From contig BCJU01000005.1 in NCBI GenBank assembly GCA_001600355.1, positions 280,099 to 344,098 of the forward strand: 64,000 nucleotides of DNA, given 5' to 3'. This document shows, piece by piece, positions 9,024 to 18,003 of this stretch. Source of the stretch: Meira nashicola. Lineage: Eukaryota; Basidiomycota; Exobasidiomycetes; Exobasidiales; Brachybasidiaceae. The notes beneath the pieces were generated by a model. That model was not told the origin of the DNA and ran no database searches. It worked only from the letters and a program-made list of their open reading frames with translations. Each line of letters opens with the position of its first letter. Position 1 is the stretch's first letter. The translations under genes were made by a program, and so were the position numbers.

Positions 9024-10649
9024 TCAAAGGGTAAAACTTCTACGTTGCATAGCGACAGAATGAATACTAGCCAAAGAAAATCTTTGACCATCTTGTGAAA
9101 ATCGTCTTTGTAAAGGATCAATAGTAAGTTCGATCAACTCTTTACGAGGAATGTTTTGTAATGGATCCAACATTAATGCATTACCAAAATCCGATCGAGC
9201 AAACAACAAAGCCTGCCCTCGTCTTCTGGCTAATTCTTCTTCATCAAGGTTGTTAGAAGTGCCTTCACCTTGTAAATCCCCCTCGGCATCTTCTTGTGGA
9301 ATACCACCATGAATTCCACCGAGTACTTGTAAGATTTGTTTGTAAGCACGACCACGTCGAACATATGCTCTCCAACGAAGAGTTTCAAGTTCTTGTTTAG
9401 TAGCACGAAATGCTCTTGTACGTAAAGATTGATGTTGAGTAGTGTACAAATGATGCCAACGTTCTTCTTCTGCTTCTGTCAATTGACCGAGTAATTCAAC
9501 TTCATTTTGCAACCCTGTTGGTACGCGAGAAGTTTCATCTTGACTTGCCCTTCGATTTGCACAAGAACCAACAGCATCAATCAATTTTAATGCAATCGTA
9601 CATGCGGTTTGCGCATCTTCAAAACGACCCAAAGCAGCCAAAGCAGCTGCCCGATTGATCAGATTTCTTGGATCATTCGCACCTGCTTCGAATGCATGAC
9701 GATAAAGAATTTGAGCTTCTTCAAACTTTTTTGCTTGCAAAGCCTCGAATGCATGCATTGAAATCTCATTCACAACTTGTGTGCGCAATTGAACGCCGAT
9801 TTGAGTGATTTGATCGACTGCAGTCGAGCTGAACGCTTCTTGTTGTCCTTCACGAGCAGGTCCAAATAGGATAGGCGAGAGTTCGGGTTTGTAATTCTTC
9901 TGGATGAGCTTGTACAATACTTCCGGTCGTATTCTTGACAAGATTATCGTATCATGCAATACAGCCTCACTCCAATCCATACTCAATGCCGCATCGTCAT
10001 ATGCCTCTGCCAATGCTTTGAGTGCTTCATGCAACAAGATCATCCATCCTACTTTTCGTTTTGTGATCTTTGATCGAGCTTTATCAATCCAAACAGGATC
10101 GCCTGCCAAATCTCCATTCTTGATCTCACTTTCAACATAAGAATACACTTCTTGATAATCGATCACACCAAATCCAGATATATGCATATCTCCCATTTCG
10201 TTTTGTTTGATTTCTCGTAATTGTTGTAAACGTGCAATTGTCGCGCCCAAAGCTTTATTATCACGTTCACTTGCTGTTTTTTGCATTTGTGATCCTACCA
10301 AAATCACACTTACGCCTAAAGCCAAATCGCGAATCTCACCTTCAACACTTCGAAATACTTCTTGAAGATCGTGCTTTTTCGCGATAAATGTTCCAATTTG
10401 TTCATGCGTATAACCATTTTCGATCAAGCCAATAATTCGATCAGGTCCGAGGATCGCCATACGAAAATGATTCAATTGTTGTGTCGCAGATTGTAATGTA
10501 GCAGAAGCGAATGCGTCCAAAAATAACAATTGCACGCATCTTTGGAGATCTGCGAGAGTTGCATGGTCGCGTTTCTTTTCTTGATCTGTTAAGCTTAAGT
10601 GATCCAATGATGGTAAAGAAGTGGTTGTCATATTCCTCAAAATACTCAA
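9024..10649 (-). CDS. TPR-containing protein, function unknown
   Basis: A 541-residue, largely helical protein. A tetratricopeptide-like pair is visible at about 303-355 (AFEALQAKKFEEAQILYRHA, then NRAAALAALGRFEDAQTA). A second region around 405-440 (LRWRAYVRRGRAYKQIL) and RSDFGNALMLDP near 490 look like a further, interrupted TPR. There is no membrane segment or signal peptide. The architecture suggests a protein-protein interaction scaffold. Start at 10649; an in-frame Met seven codons in is an alternative. I do not recognise the family. Confidence 0.75.
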   Translation of the reverse strand: MSILRNMTTTSLPSLDHLSLTDQEKKRDHATLADLQRCVQLLFLDAFASATLQSATQQLNHFRMAILGPDRIIGLIENGYTHEQIGTFIAKKHDLQEVFRSVEGEIRDLALGVSVILVGSQMQKTASERDNKALGATIARLQQLREIKQNEMGDMHISGFGVIDYQEVYSYVESEIKNGDLAGDPVWIDKARSKITKRKVGWMILLHEALKALAEAYDDAALSMDWSEAVLHDTIILSRIRPEVLYKLIQKNYKPELSPILFGPAREGQQEAFSSTAVDQITQIGVQLRTQVVNEISMHAFEALQAKKFEEAQILYRHAFEAGANDPRNLINRAAALAALGRFEDAQTACTIALKLIDAVGSCANRRASQDETSRVPTGLQNEVELLGQLTEAEEERWHHLYTTQHQSLRTRAFRATKQELETLRWRAYVRRGRAYKQILQVLGGIHGGIPQEDAEGDLQGEGTSNNLDEEELARRRGQALLFARSDFGNALMLDPLQNIPRKELIELTIDPLQRRFSQDGQRFSLASIHSVAMQRRSFTL

Positions 10650-11914
10650 ACAAGAAGCAAGAGCGATGATGGTAAAAGAATGAGATTATATGCCAATCAC
10701 TCTGCCTTTTTTATACGCTCCAAAATCAGATTGCAATTTGAGATAAATGGGTCTTCTTCCTTTCTCTCAATTTAAGGCCCCGATCAAGCACTTTAACCGC
10801 GCTTCTCATGTGGGGGGCGTAAAGAAAGAAGTTTTTGCGTATTTTGAAATAAATATATATATGCCTGTGATTCGATTCTGGATGGGCTTAGCACTTGATT
10901 GACATTTTATATCGGGCCTATATCAAAAAAAAAAGACGGAACGCCGCTTTGAATGGTAAAATTGATGCCAAGAAGCATGAAAAGGTTGTTCATCGTTCGG
11001 AATTTCTTTTGACGCCCTTTCTCAGTGATATCCCGTTGATCTTTTTTATCCTTTTAAAACCGGATCATCTCTACTCAATCATTCTTTCCGTTCGATTGCA
11101 CTTTTGATGTGGAAATTCACAAGAAAAAAGTTTACCTGACTTGGCTTGTGCGTTTTGGGAATCGGATAAATGTACTCCATGCAACATAATTCTTTTTCTT
11201 CCTGCCCTGCGCGGTCCGTATGAGCTAATATTTGCCTTTTTCATAAATACATACAGTGGCAGTGCTGTGCATTATCGAAGGGGATATGTGTATCCAATTT
11301 CGGGTCATTTCATTCAAAAAAGAGCCGCGGCGTCCGCTTTTTTATTATTATTATTAAAACAACCACCACTCATAATGCACACATTTCGATCGTTATCAAT
11401 TTTTAATAATGATAAAATTATTTTACTCAAAAAGAATTGCCGCCGTATCGCGTAGGAAATGAATTATGGCAAGCCGCTTTATCACGTCATTTTAATCATA
11501 AAGCAGTCATATCCATCAATCCTTTCATTATTTGCTTTCCCCGCATTTTCCTGCTTCATATCGAATGACAGTTGTGGCTTTCATACGATAAAGTGAATTC
11601 ATCGCCATAATTGCAAACATAAAAAACATAAATGAACATTCAATAAAATAAAAGAACACAAGAGGCTATTCTTGGGATATCAAAGTATGTGGTAAAGAAA
11701 GAAGAAGATTGAAAGAAAGAATTAAAGATGAAAGAAATATAAAGCATTTGTGATTATGTACTAGAAAAAAAATGAAGCATGAATAAGCATTGTGTGTATA
11801 AAATATTTTCAAGGTGCTGCTTATCCACCACCACGAAAAACCTTGGAGCCAGCCAGAGAAGGGGTTTGATGAAGCACACGCTTTTTCCAAAAAATAACAA
11901 GTTAACAGAGTCGA
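10650..11914. other. Intergenic region, nothing distinct
   Basis: About 1.27 kb between two minus-strand genes. It has A/T runs, a (TTA)n run near 11340-11355 and no frame with a recognisable domain. It should hold the promoter of the TPR gene and the 3' region of the RasGAP gene. Confidence 0.5.
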
Positions 11915-14317
11915 TCACCATCCTTTCCTCTTTGCAAAAGTTTTATTGAGCAAAATTAAAATTTGGTCAACATCCAATTGAACATATTCCAAATCCAATA
12001 ATTGAACACCTTCTTTTTGCTTTTCAAGAATATCGTCCAACGTCAAATCCATTTCGAGAATTGCACGTTCACGACCTTTATAGTTCAAAGAGATGACGAA
12101 ACTTCCAGGTTGAGGTGAAGCAATAGAGAAAAAGATGGCAGCTCTTCGTTCTTGTGGAACGCTACTACTCGCAATCACACCATCTTTTTCCATTTGAGCA
12201 TGTGTGAATTTAAAAGGTCCTTGATTATGACTCTTTTGTGGTTTCTTTTCCTTTCCGTTCACACTCACAACGCCTACTCCTCCTGCAGGTTTATCTTTAC
12301 CACTTCCACTGGTCATACGTACGTTTTGTAAATAACTCTTGTAAGTGTCCAATTGACTTCTCAAATAGTTATTATGACCAACGATTGTCTTGTAAACGGA
12401 TTCTAAAGATCGCATTTCTTGAATAACCTTTTCACGCATATTACCCAAATGTGCCAATTCAGAAGCAACTTCGTCAGTCATTAAAGCATATCCATCCCTC
12501 CTATCCACAACCTTGAGCTCTTCCAATTCACGCAACATTTCCTTCACCTTGATTCCTTTTCGAACCAAAGTTGCATCTTTTGTTGTTGCTGCTCGTTCGG
12601 CAATTTGTGGTAAATTGATCGGTCTCTTATCAGCAAGTTGTGGTATACTACGGATCAACTGCACAAAGATCGATTTTGTTTCCATATACAGAATATCATT
12701 TTGTGTCACATTGTTTTCCGACATGAATGCAGTTGTCAAATCTTGAATTGGTGTTTCCCATCTGCTAAACAGAGGTAATTCGATCGTCCTGTTCTCCTTC
12801 CGTGCCACTTGTCCGGGCGATCCTCCCAATTCGCCAATCAAGATGCGCAAATGATGTTTCTCATTTGGTGCCAAGACATCCAAATGTTGTTGAACCAAAG
12901 AATGCGTGTTGTACAATTCATTCAAAGTGATTTGAATTTGCAAATCTTTCTTGGATAAAGCCATATATTGATCCATTTCCAAAGTATCATAAAAGTCTCC
13001 AACATCACATAAAGCATTGAGGAATTGATTAATCTTGGTTTTGTTGTTCTCCACGAATGGGTTCAAGGACATCATATATTGTTCCTTTGCATAACTTGGC
13101 TTATTGGCCAAATTTTGCAACATCTTTGCAATGAGTGTAAGAGTTCTTCTTGGATGTTTGGCAGGTGGCCCATCGACCAACATGTATGCTTGTGGAGTGA
13201 CGATGGCAGGATTGATAAAACGAAGGAAGAAGAAACCACCAATCAGACTGCAAATGGCAAATTCAGTAGCATCAGGGTACTTGCGTTTTGTCAAACTGCG
13301 AATTTGCTTACAAATCCATCGAATACCATACGGAACTTGATCGATCGAATTGATAATTGTTTGTAAGAAAGAGTTTGCAATTTCCATCAACATTGTCAAT
13401 CGAGGTGCAATGATTGCTTGAACGTCTGCATTCTCTTGTGCAACTTCGGGAGCTACTCCTTTGGGTAAATTGGGAGGCAAAGCGCCTGTATCTTCTTCGA
13501 TTTGGTTGATCATCTGTTCGTACACTTTGAGAGGGTTCACTTCCAAATTTAAGTCTTTATGTTCGATCAAAGAGTTGATACGCTCAGCCAAGATTTCTTT
13601 CAAGAAAGATTGACCAGGTCCACGTCTTGTATAAGTTGTCATCATTCGAGAAACAGGTGTGTTTGCACGTAAAAGAGATCCAAAATCGGTAGCTGTTTCG
13701 AATTGAGCCGAAAGGACTGATTGGAACATAGTCAGCAACAAATGTTCTTCGCGACTTTCGTATTGGTTACCATAAAGGGTGAACATGACTGTTTGAAGAA
13801 GCGTATCAATTTCTGCCAAGCTTACCAATCGACAAAGTGCGGCAATATGACGAGGTTCGGATTGTAGTAAGAAAAACAAGTTTCCGTATTGTTGCATCTT
13901 TCTATCATCCAACGCTGTTCCCACCTGTGATTCAGTTTCTTCCAATGTACTTGCCACTTCTGATTGTTCGTCCAAAGCCATTCGATTAGCAATCAAAAGA
14001 GCAATCCTACTGTCCAAATAACGTACATCTCTTTCTAAAACGAAATTCTTTTTTGATTGAGCAGAAATTCTTCCTTTTAATTCTCTTAATCGCTTTTGTG
14101 CTCTTGCTAAATCATCTTCCACTTCAACATCTTGTTCAGCTGCCATGCTGTACAATGCTGTAACGCTATACCTATTTGTATTTCTGTTATTCATACTTGC
14201 TGCCGTTAATCTTCTACTCAAATTACTCGAACCTCCTCCTGCTCCGTTTGACATTCCACCAGGCGAAGAAGGACCTCCAAAGGAGGCACTTGCGCCATTT
14301 TCATACATCGTTGTCAT
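11915..14317 (-). CDS. gap1: Ras GTPase-activating protein, Gap1/Sar1 type
   Basis: An 800-residue intronless protein with a GTPase-activating domain at about 150-490, followed by a RasGAP C-terminal domain (IQGAP-related) at about 590-800. The arginine finger sits in LLRANT (Arg217). The signature FLRFINPAIVTPQ is intact, and PSYAKEQYMMSLNPFVENN is typical of the Sar1/Gap1 family. Residues 65-110 form a probable coiled coil. It lacks the calponin-homology and IQ motifs of true IQGAPs, so it fits the fission-yeast Gap1/Sar1 group, a negative regulator of Ras in mating and morphology signalling. Confidence 0.92.
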   Translation of the reverse strand: MTTMYENGASASFGGPSSPGGMSNGAGGGSSNLSRRLTAASMNNRNTNRYSVTALYSMAAEQDVEVEDDLARAQKRLRELKGRISAQSKKNFVLERDVRYLDSRIALLIANRMALDEQSEVASTLEETESQVGTALDDRKMQQYGNLFFLLQSEPRHIAALCRLVSLAEIDTLLQTVMFTLYGNQYESREEHLLLTMFQSVLSAQFETATDFGSLLRANTPVSRMMTTYTRRGPGQSFLKEILAERINSLIEHKDLNLEVNPLKVYEQMINQIEEDTGALPPNLPKGVAPEVAQENADVQAIIAPRLTMLMEIANSFLQTIINSIDQVPYGIRWICKQIRSLTKRKYPDATEFAICSLIGGFFFLRFINPAIVTPQAYMLVDGPPAKHPRRTLTLIAKMLQNLANKPSYAKEQYMMSLNPFVENNKTKINQFLNALCDVGDFYDTLEMDQYMALSKKDLQIQITLNELYNTHSLVQQHLDVLAPNEKHHLRILIGELGGSPGQVARKENRTIELPLFSRWETPIQDLTTAFMSENNVTQNDILYMETKSIFVQLIRSIPQLADKRPINLPQIAERAATTKDATLVRKGIKVKEMLRELEELKVVDRRDGYALMTDEVASELAHLGNMREKVIQEMRSLESVYKTIVGHNNYLRSQLDTYKSYLQNVRMTSGSGKDKPAGGVGVVSVNGKEKKPQKSHNQGPFKFTHAQMEKDGVIASSSVPQERRAAIFFSIASPQPGSFVISLNYKGRERAILEMDLTLDDILEKQKEGVQLLDLEYVQLDVDQILILLNKTFAKRKGW

Positions 14318-14799
14318 CTTTTCTTGTCAAAGAAATGAAAAATGTAAAGAGACGGTTATAGTTGTAAGAAAGAGCGCAAAAAGCGGATTCAAGGAATCCT
14401 TTACGCCTTCCGTTTTTTTACTTGTCTTGTTAGAATTACCGGTTTCGAGATTCAATGCGCGGCTCAATTAGCAAACGATGTAATGCTAAAAGATTTGAAA
14501 AGATCCAATCCGATCTCGATCAATATAAAGATGACGGAATGAATTCAAGAAAAAAATTTGAAATCATAGGACAAACGTTCATACTACTTTTGGGACGTAT
14601 GCACAATATGTCTAATGAGTTGGCTGATTTACCTTTTTTATTTTTTCCTCTTTACTCGTCTGATTAACTGTTACAGTACATAGCGGATATGCACTTCCTT
14701 CGAAATAGGCTAGCAAAAAGAAGTGAAATAGAAAACAAAAAAAAAGTGAGCTTTAACACTTGGCTAGCGCGTGCTGTGTCATAAAATCTTATGTGTCTA

Positions 14800-14888
14800 C
14801 AAACACACACACACACACGCACGCCCATGCAGTAATTGTTATAGAACATTCAATCACTCTCTCTCTCTCGCTCGCGCGCGCCGGCGCG
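14800..14888. repeat. CA, CT and CG microsatellites
   Basis: A run of CA dinucleotides is followed within 40 bp by CT dinucleotides and then a CG-alternating tract ending CGCGCGCCGGCGCG. The alternating purine-pyrimidine tracts could adopt Z-DNA, which is inference. The locus lies upstream of the RasGAP gene. Confidence 0.75.
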
Positions 14889-15269
14889 TTAAAACTCCTA
14901 AATTGCGTTCCTTCTCCTCTCTCCATATTACTCTTTTCCAAATTATGCACATTTCACCCACGCACGCGCATCATACTAGACTATGTCTAGTATATGTATA
15001 TGCATTGCACATCCAAAGTGGTCAACGCCGCGCTGCACGCGCTCTGACTTGAGTACTCCGACAAGCGGCAGAACGAGAATAAAGGGAGCATACAAATTGG
15101 AAGGTAGCCGCATAACGCCCAAGTACCTAGCCTATAATGTATGCAGTAACTCTAAAAATAAAGAAAATTACGCTAGTCACTGATCAGCCAAGTGAGGTTT
15201 AAGCTTTAGACCTTACCATGTGAGCAGGGTTTAATCTCCCTTGCATTCATTGTTAGCTAACGAAAAGAC

Positions 15270-15294
15270 CTTTGTCCTTGATCACGGGACAAAG
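15270..15294. other. Perfect 8-bp hairpin
   Basis: CTTTGTCC at 15270-15277 pairs exactly with GGACAAAG at 15287-15294 around a 9-nt loop and is followed by an A run. It could be a stem in an unannotated transcript or a protein-binding site. Nothing else supports an RNA gene. Confidence 0.35.
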
Positions 15295-15770
15295 TTTATC
15301 AAAAAAAAGAGATAGGTTGCTGAAAACTATTCATTGTATAATGAGCGGAGCGTGAGTTCTTTTTGTGAATTGATTTTATTCTCCGTTTGAACAAATTACA
15401 GTACCGATGGTTGAGTTTGAAAAATTGACACTCTCTTCTTGAAAGCCACAGCGGAGCCGAACGCCGCCTGATAACAGTTGAAGAGGTCCACATAAAAAGA
15501 GAAGCAAAAAGCATCATACCGTCGTCGTTAATGAAAGCCCAAAGCATTAGACTATTTTCAAAGGGCGCTCTATCTTAAGCTAGAAGCTTTGTGCTACATA
15601 CGTTATCGGTGCTTTCCATAAGCATTGACCGTCTTGCAGAAGGACTAAATTAGTCGAGAATCAATATCTTATTCTATCATATCAATACCTATTTTTCACT
15701 CTGCTTTTTCTCTCTCTCCCAATTGGCTGATGCTCTATAAAGATCACATTTCTATTTGCCCTACAATCAA

Positions 15771-16427
15771 TCACCAGTCACACGAGTTGGAAATCAACTC
15801 TGCTATCCTCTCCAATCCCTTGACATCCTCTTGATCGAATCCTTCTACTGCTTCACAATCTATATCTAGTACGCCCACAATAACCTTTTCTCCTTCGCCT
15901 CTCCCTTGCCATTCGATCGGCAAATCTGTTTCCTGCTTTCCTGCATGTGCTTGTAATCCAATAACTTTTTCTCGTGCAACAACGATCGGTACAACAATTT
16001 CGGATTGGGAAGCTGAATCACATGCAATATGACCTGGATAATCTTCCGTTCGATCAACTTTGACTGTTCTTGGTGGTAATAGTGCACTTGCATCTGCACA
16101 AACACCTTTTCCCGGTACACTGAAAATCAATTGACAAGCTGGTAATCCATGAAATGGTCCGAGTAAAAGTGTTGGTTTTTTAACTTTTGGCGGAGAAGGT
16201 AATAAAGGAGATAAAAGATAAAAGCCTGCCCAATTTACCTTTTTTTCATCTTTCCATGGCGGAAAGCTATTTAGAGTATGATAAATCACTGAGCTAGCAT
16301 TAGACAGATTCGAAACCCAAGATCTTTGATCAGCAAGAAGGCTTTGAAGTTGTAGGTATAAATGCTCATAAAGATCGCCTTTTGTCTTGACGTGATCAGG
16401 CAAGAATGCTGCATCTGCGTGAACCAT
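15771..16427 (-). CDS. Free methionine-(R)-sulfoxide reductase (GAF domain)
   Basis: A 218-residue protein when started at the ATG at 16427. The frame stays open upstream to 16568, but those 47 residues do not look like the family and are probably leader. It has a single GAF domain of the fRMsr family (yeast YKL069W), which reduces free methionine-R-sulfoxide in the cytosol. The three cysteines of the family are present: Cys98 (PACQL), Cys110 (GKGVC) and Cys136 (PGHIAC). NWAGFY near residue 65 and GVLDIDCE near the end are family hallmarks. It is divergent from the small membrane protein gene at 16690, with about 260 bp between. Confidence 0.9.
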   Translation of the reverse strand: MVHADAAFLPDHVKTKGDLYEHLYLQLQSLLADQRSWVSNLSNASSVIYHTLNSFPPWKDEKKVNWAGFYLLSPLLPSPPKVKKPTLLLGPFHGLPACQLIFSVPGKGVCADASALLPPRTVKVDRTEDYPGHIACDSASQSEIVVPIVVAREKVIGLQAHAGKQETDLPIEWQGRGEGEKVIVGVLDIDCEAVEGFDQEDVKGLERIAELISNSCDW

Positions 16428-16689
16428 CTTGTCTGACTGGCTAGCTTGTGGTTGATGATGGTAGCAAAGATCCAAATGCGTGTGACAAGGTAAAACGTTC
16501 GTTCCCAAAAAGATCTTTCTTCTTGCATACACGCCAAAAAATAAGCTTAAATCCGGCTCTAGCCTCATTTATGCAGAGAAGCACGTCACACGCTTAAATA
16601 ATCAATTAATCTCTAAAACATTTCCCGTTCGCCTTTTCATTCTTCCCCGCATACACCAACCCAAGACTGAAAGGAAGTGCAGCACAAAG

Positions 16690-17078
16690 ATGCTTTTGTG
16701 GATTCTGTGAGTATGACAAGAGGATTCAGAATTACAAAACTTCTTTTTGTATTGACAATACATGCTTGTTCATTTTTCAGCGTGATCGGAATTCCGGTTG
16801 CAGGTCTATTGTTCTTTGCAAGATCGAAAGCAAAGAAAGATCCTCGTAATCAAGCTTATGATCCAAAAACAGGATTAGGTAGAGGAGCACCAGGATTTCA
16901 AACAAACATTAAACGAATCGCAGTTCCACCAGAAATCATTGCACGGATACGAGCAGGTGAAGAAGTAAGCGCAGAAGAGATTACAAGAGCACAAGAAAAG
17001 ATGCAAAGAGAAGAAGCAAAAGCAGCAGCAGCAGCCGAATCACCATCAAAAAAGAAGAAGAAAGGAGGGAAGAAATAA
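16690..17078 (+). CDS. Small signal-anchored protein with a 17-nt first coding exon
   Basis: The best model has exon 1 at 16690-16706 and exon 2 at 16781-17078, with a 74-bp intron (GTGAGT donor, TTTTTCAG acceptor), giving 104 residues. The spliced N-terminus MLLWILVIGIPVAGLLFFAR is a clean signal anchor; reading through the intron would put a stretch of unrelated residues in front of it. After the membrane segment comes a soluble part with PRNQAYDPKTGLGRGAPGF, a helical KRIAVPPEIIARIRAGEEVS segment and a Lys-rich tail (KKKKKGGKK). A short membrane anchor with a basic cytosolic tail suggests an ER or other endomembrane protein. I do not recognise the family. Confidence 0.75.
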
Positions 17079-18003
17079 AGATGTCGTATATGCGCTCATG
17101 ATTGTACAATCTGCTCATCGAATAGTGTAATTTGAATACTTTTTAAGTCTAGACTTTTGACAACTGATCGGGAGCAAGTCGTGCTACTTAGCGTAAAGAA
17201 TGTCATCTGCCAAGATTATTGTCACCATCACAGTTGATAGTCACATCTTGTTCTAGGAGATTGATCCTAGAAAAGCAAGTTTAATTACATACATCTGAGT
17301 ATGTGTATCGGTGTTCTAAGCTATTTTTGCGTGGCGCTTCCAGAAGAGTCGCGATTATGTGTGTGGTGGTGTTGTTTCTTTCGCGCGTGCCTGCACTAGT
17401 AAAATGATTTATCTCAATGGACAAGCTTTCCCATACGCACGCTTGCACGTAATTCTCTCCACTTTTGGACAATTGTGTTATTTTTATGCAATTTTACTAC
17501 CACAACATCTATCCTCTTATACAAATGAATGCAATACGGTGTCTGTTGGATAGGTTCCGTGTTACGAGCAGAGTATGTAGTAGTGAAATCCTAAATAGAA
17601 GGTATGTCGGCGAAATGCAAAGATTGATTCCAGGCATATTGAGAGGCCCATTGCTATGCATATGCATACACTGAGTGTTGTCAAAATCTAAGCCGATTGA
17701 TTTTTCTCAAGGCTATCTATGTCAGTACCACTCTACGGCCAATTTCATCACCACCATCCCTTCTTCTCTTCCTCTTTCTTTCTTTCTTCTTCTTTTCGTA
17801 TCGATCATCACACGGACAGGTATTCGTTGTGATTCGATTCCTTTTAAAAAGAGTTCTGATCTGCCTGCAGTGCAGTTAGATCGTCTCTTCGCAATTTTCA
17901 AATATCAAATTAATCTTTTTTTTTTTTTTAATCCGAGCAGGCACTCGGATTCAAACGGAGACCGTTTCTCTAGTAGGATCATCACCAGAGAATTTGTGCA
18001 AAC
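17079..18003. other. Intergenic region with a pyrimidine-rich leader
   Basis: About 925 bp. The part from about 17755 to 17800 is strongly CT-rich and a T run lies at about 17919-17930, consistent with the promoter and 5' leader of the following gene. No separate gene is seen. Confidence 0.5.

Larger units (their letters stand above)
14318..15770. other. Intergenic region with microsatellites and a hairpin
   Basis: About 1.45 kb without a credible gene. It holds a CA run (about 14802-14818), a CT run grading into alternating CG (about 14856-14888) and an 8-bp perfect hairpin at 15270-15294. Short frames are low-complexity shadows of these repeats. Confidence 0.5.

Noticed and set aside
15771..16568. 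The longer start of the methionine sulfoxide reductase at 16568
   Set aside because: The extra 47 residues have no similarity to the family and no targeting features. The internal ATG at 16427 gives the usual length.
16677..17078. A single-exon reading of the small membrane protein from 16677
   Set aside because: It would read through a sequence with clear GTGAGT and TTTTTCAG splice sites and would put unrelated residues before the signal anchor. The spliced form gives a clean signal anchor.
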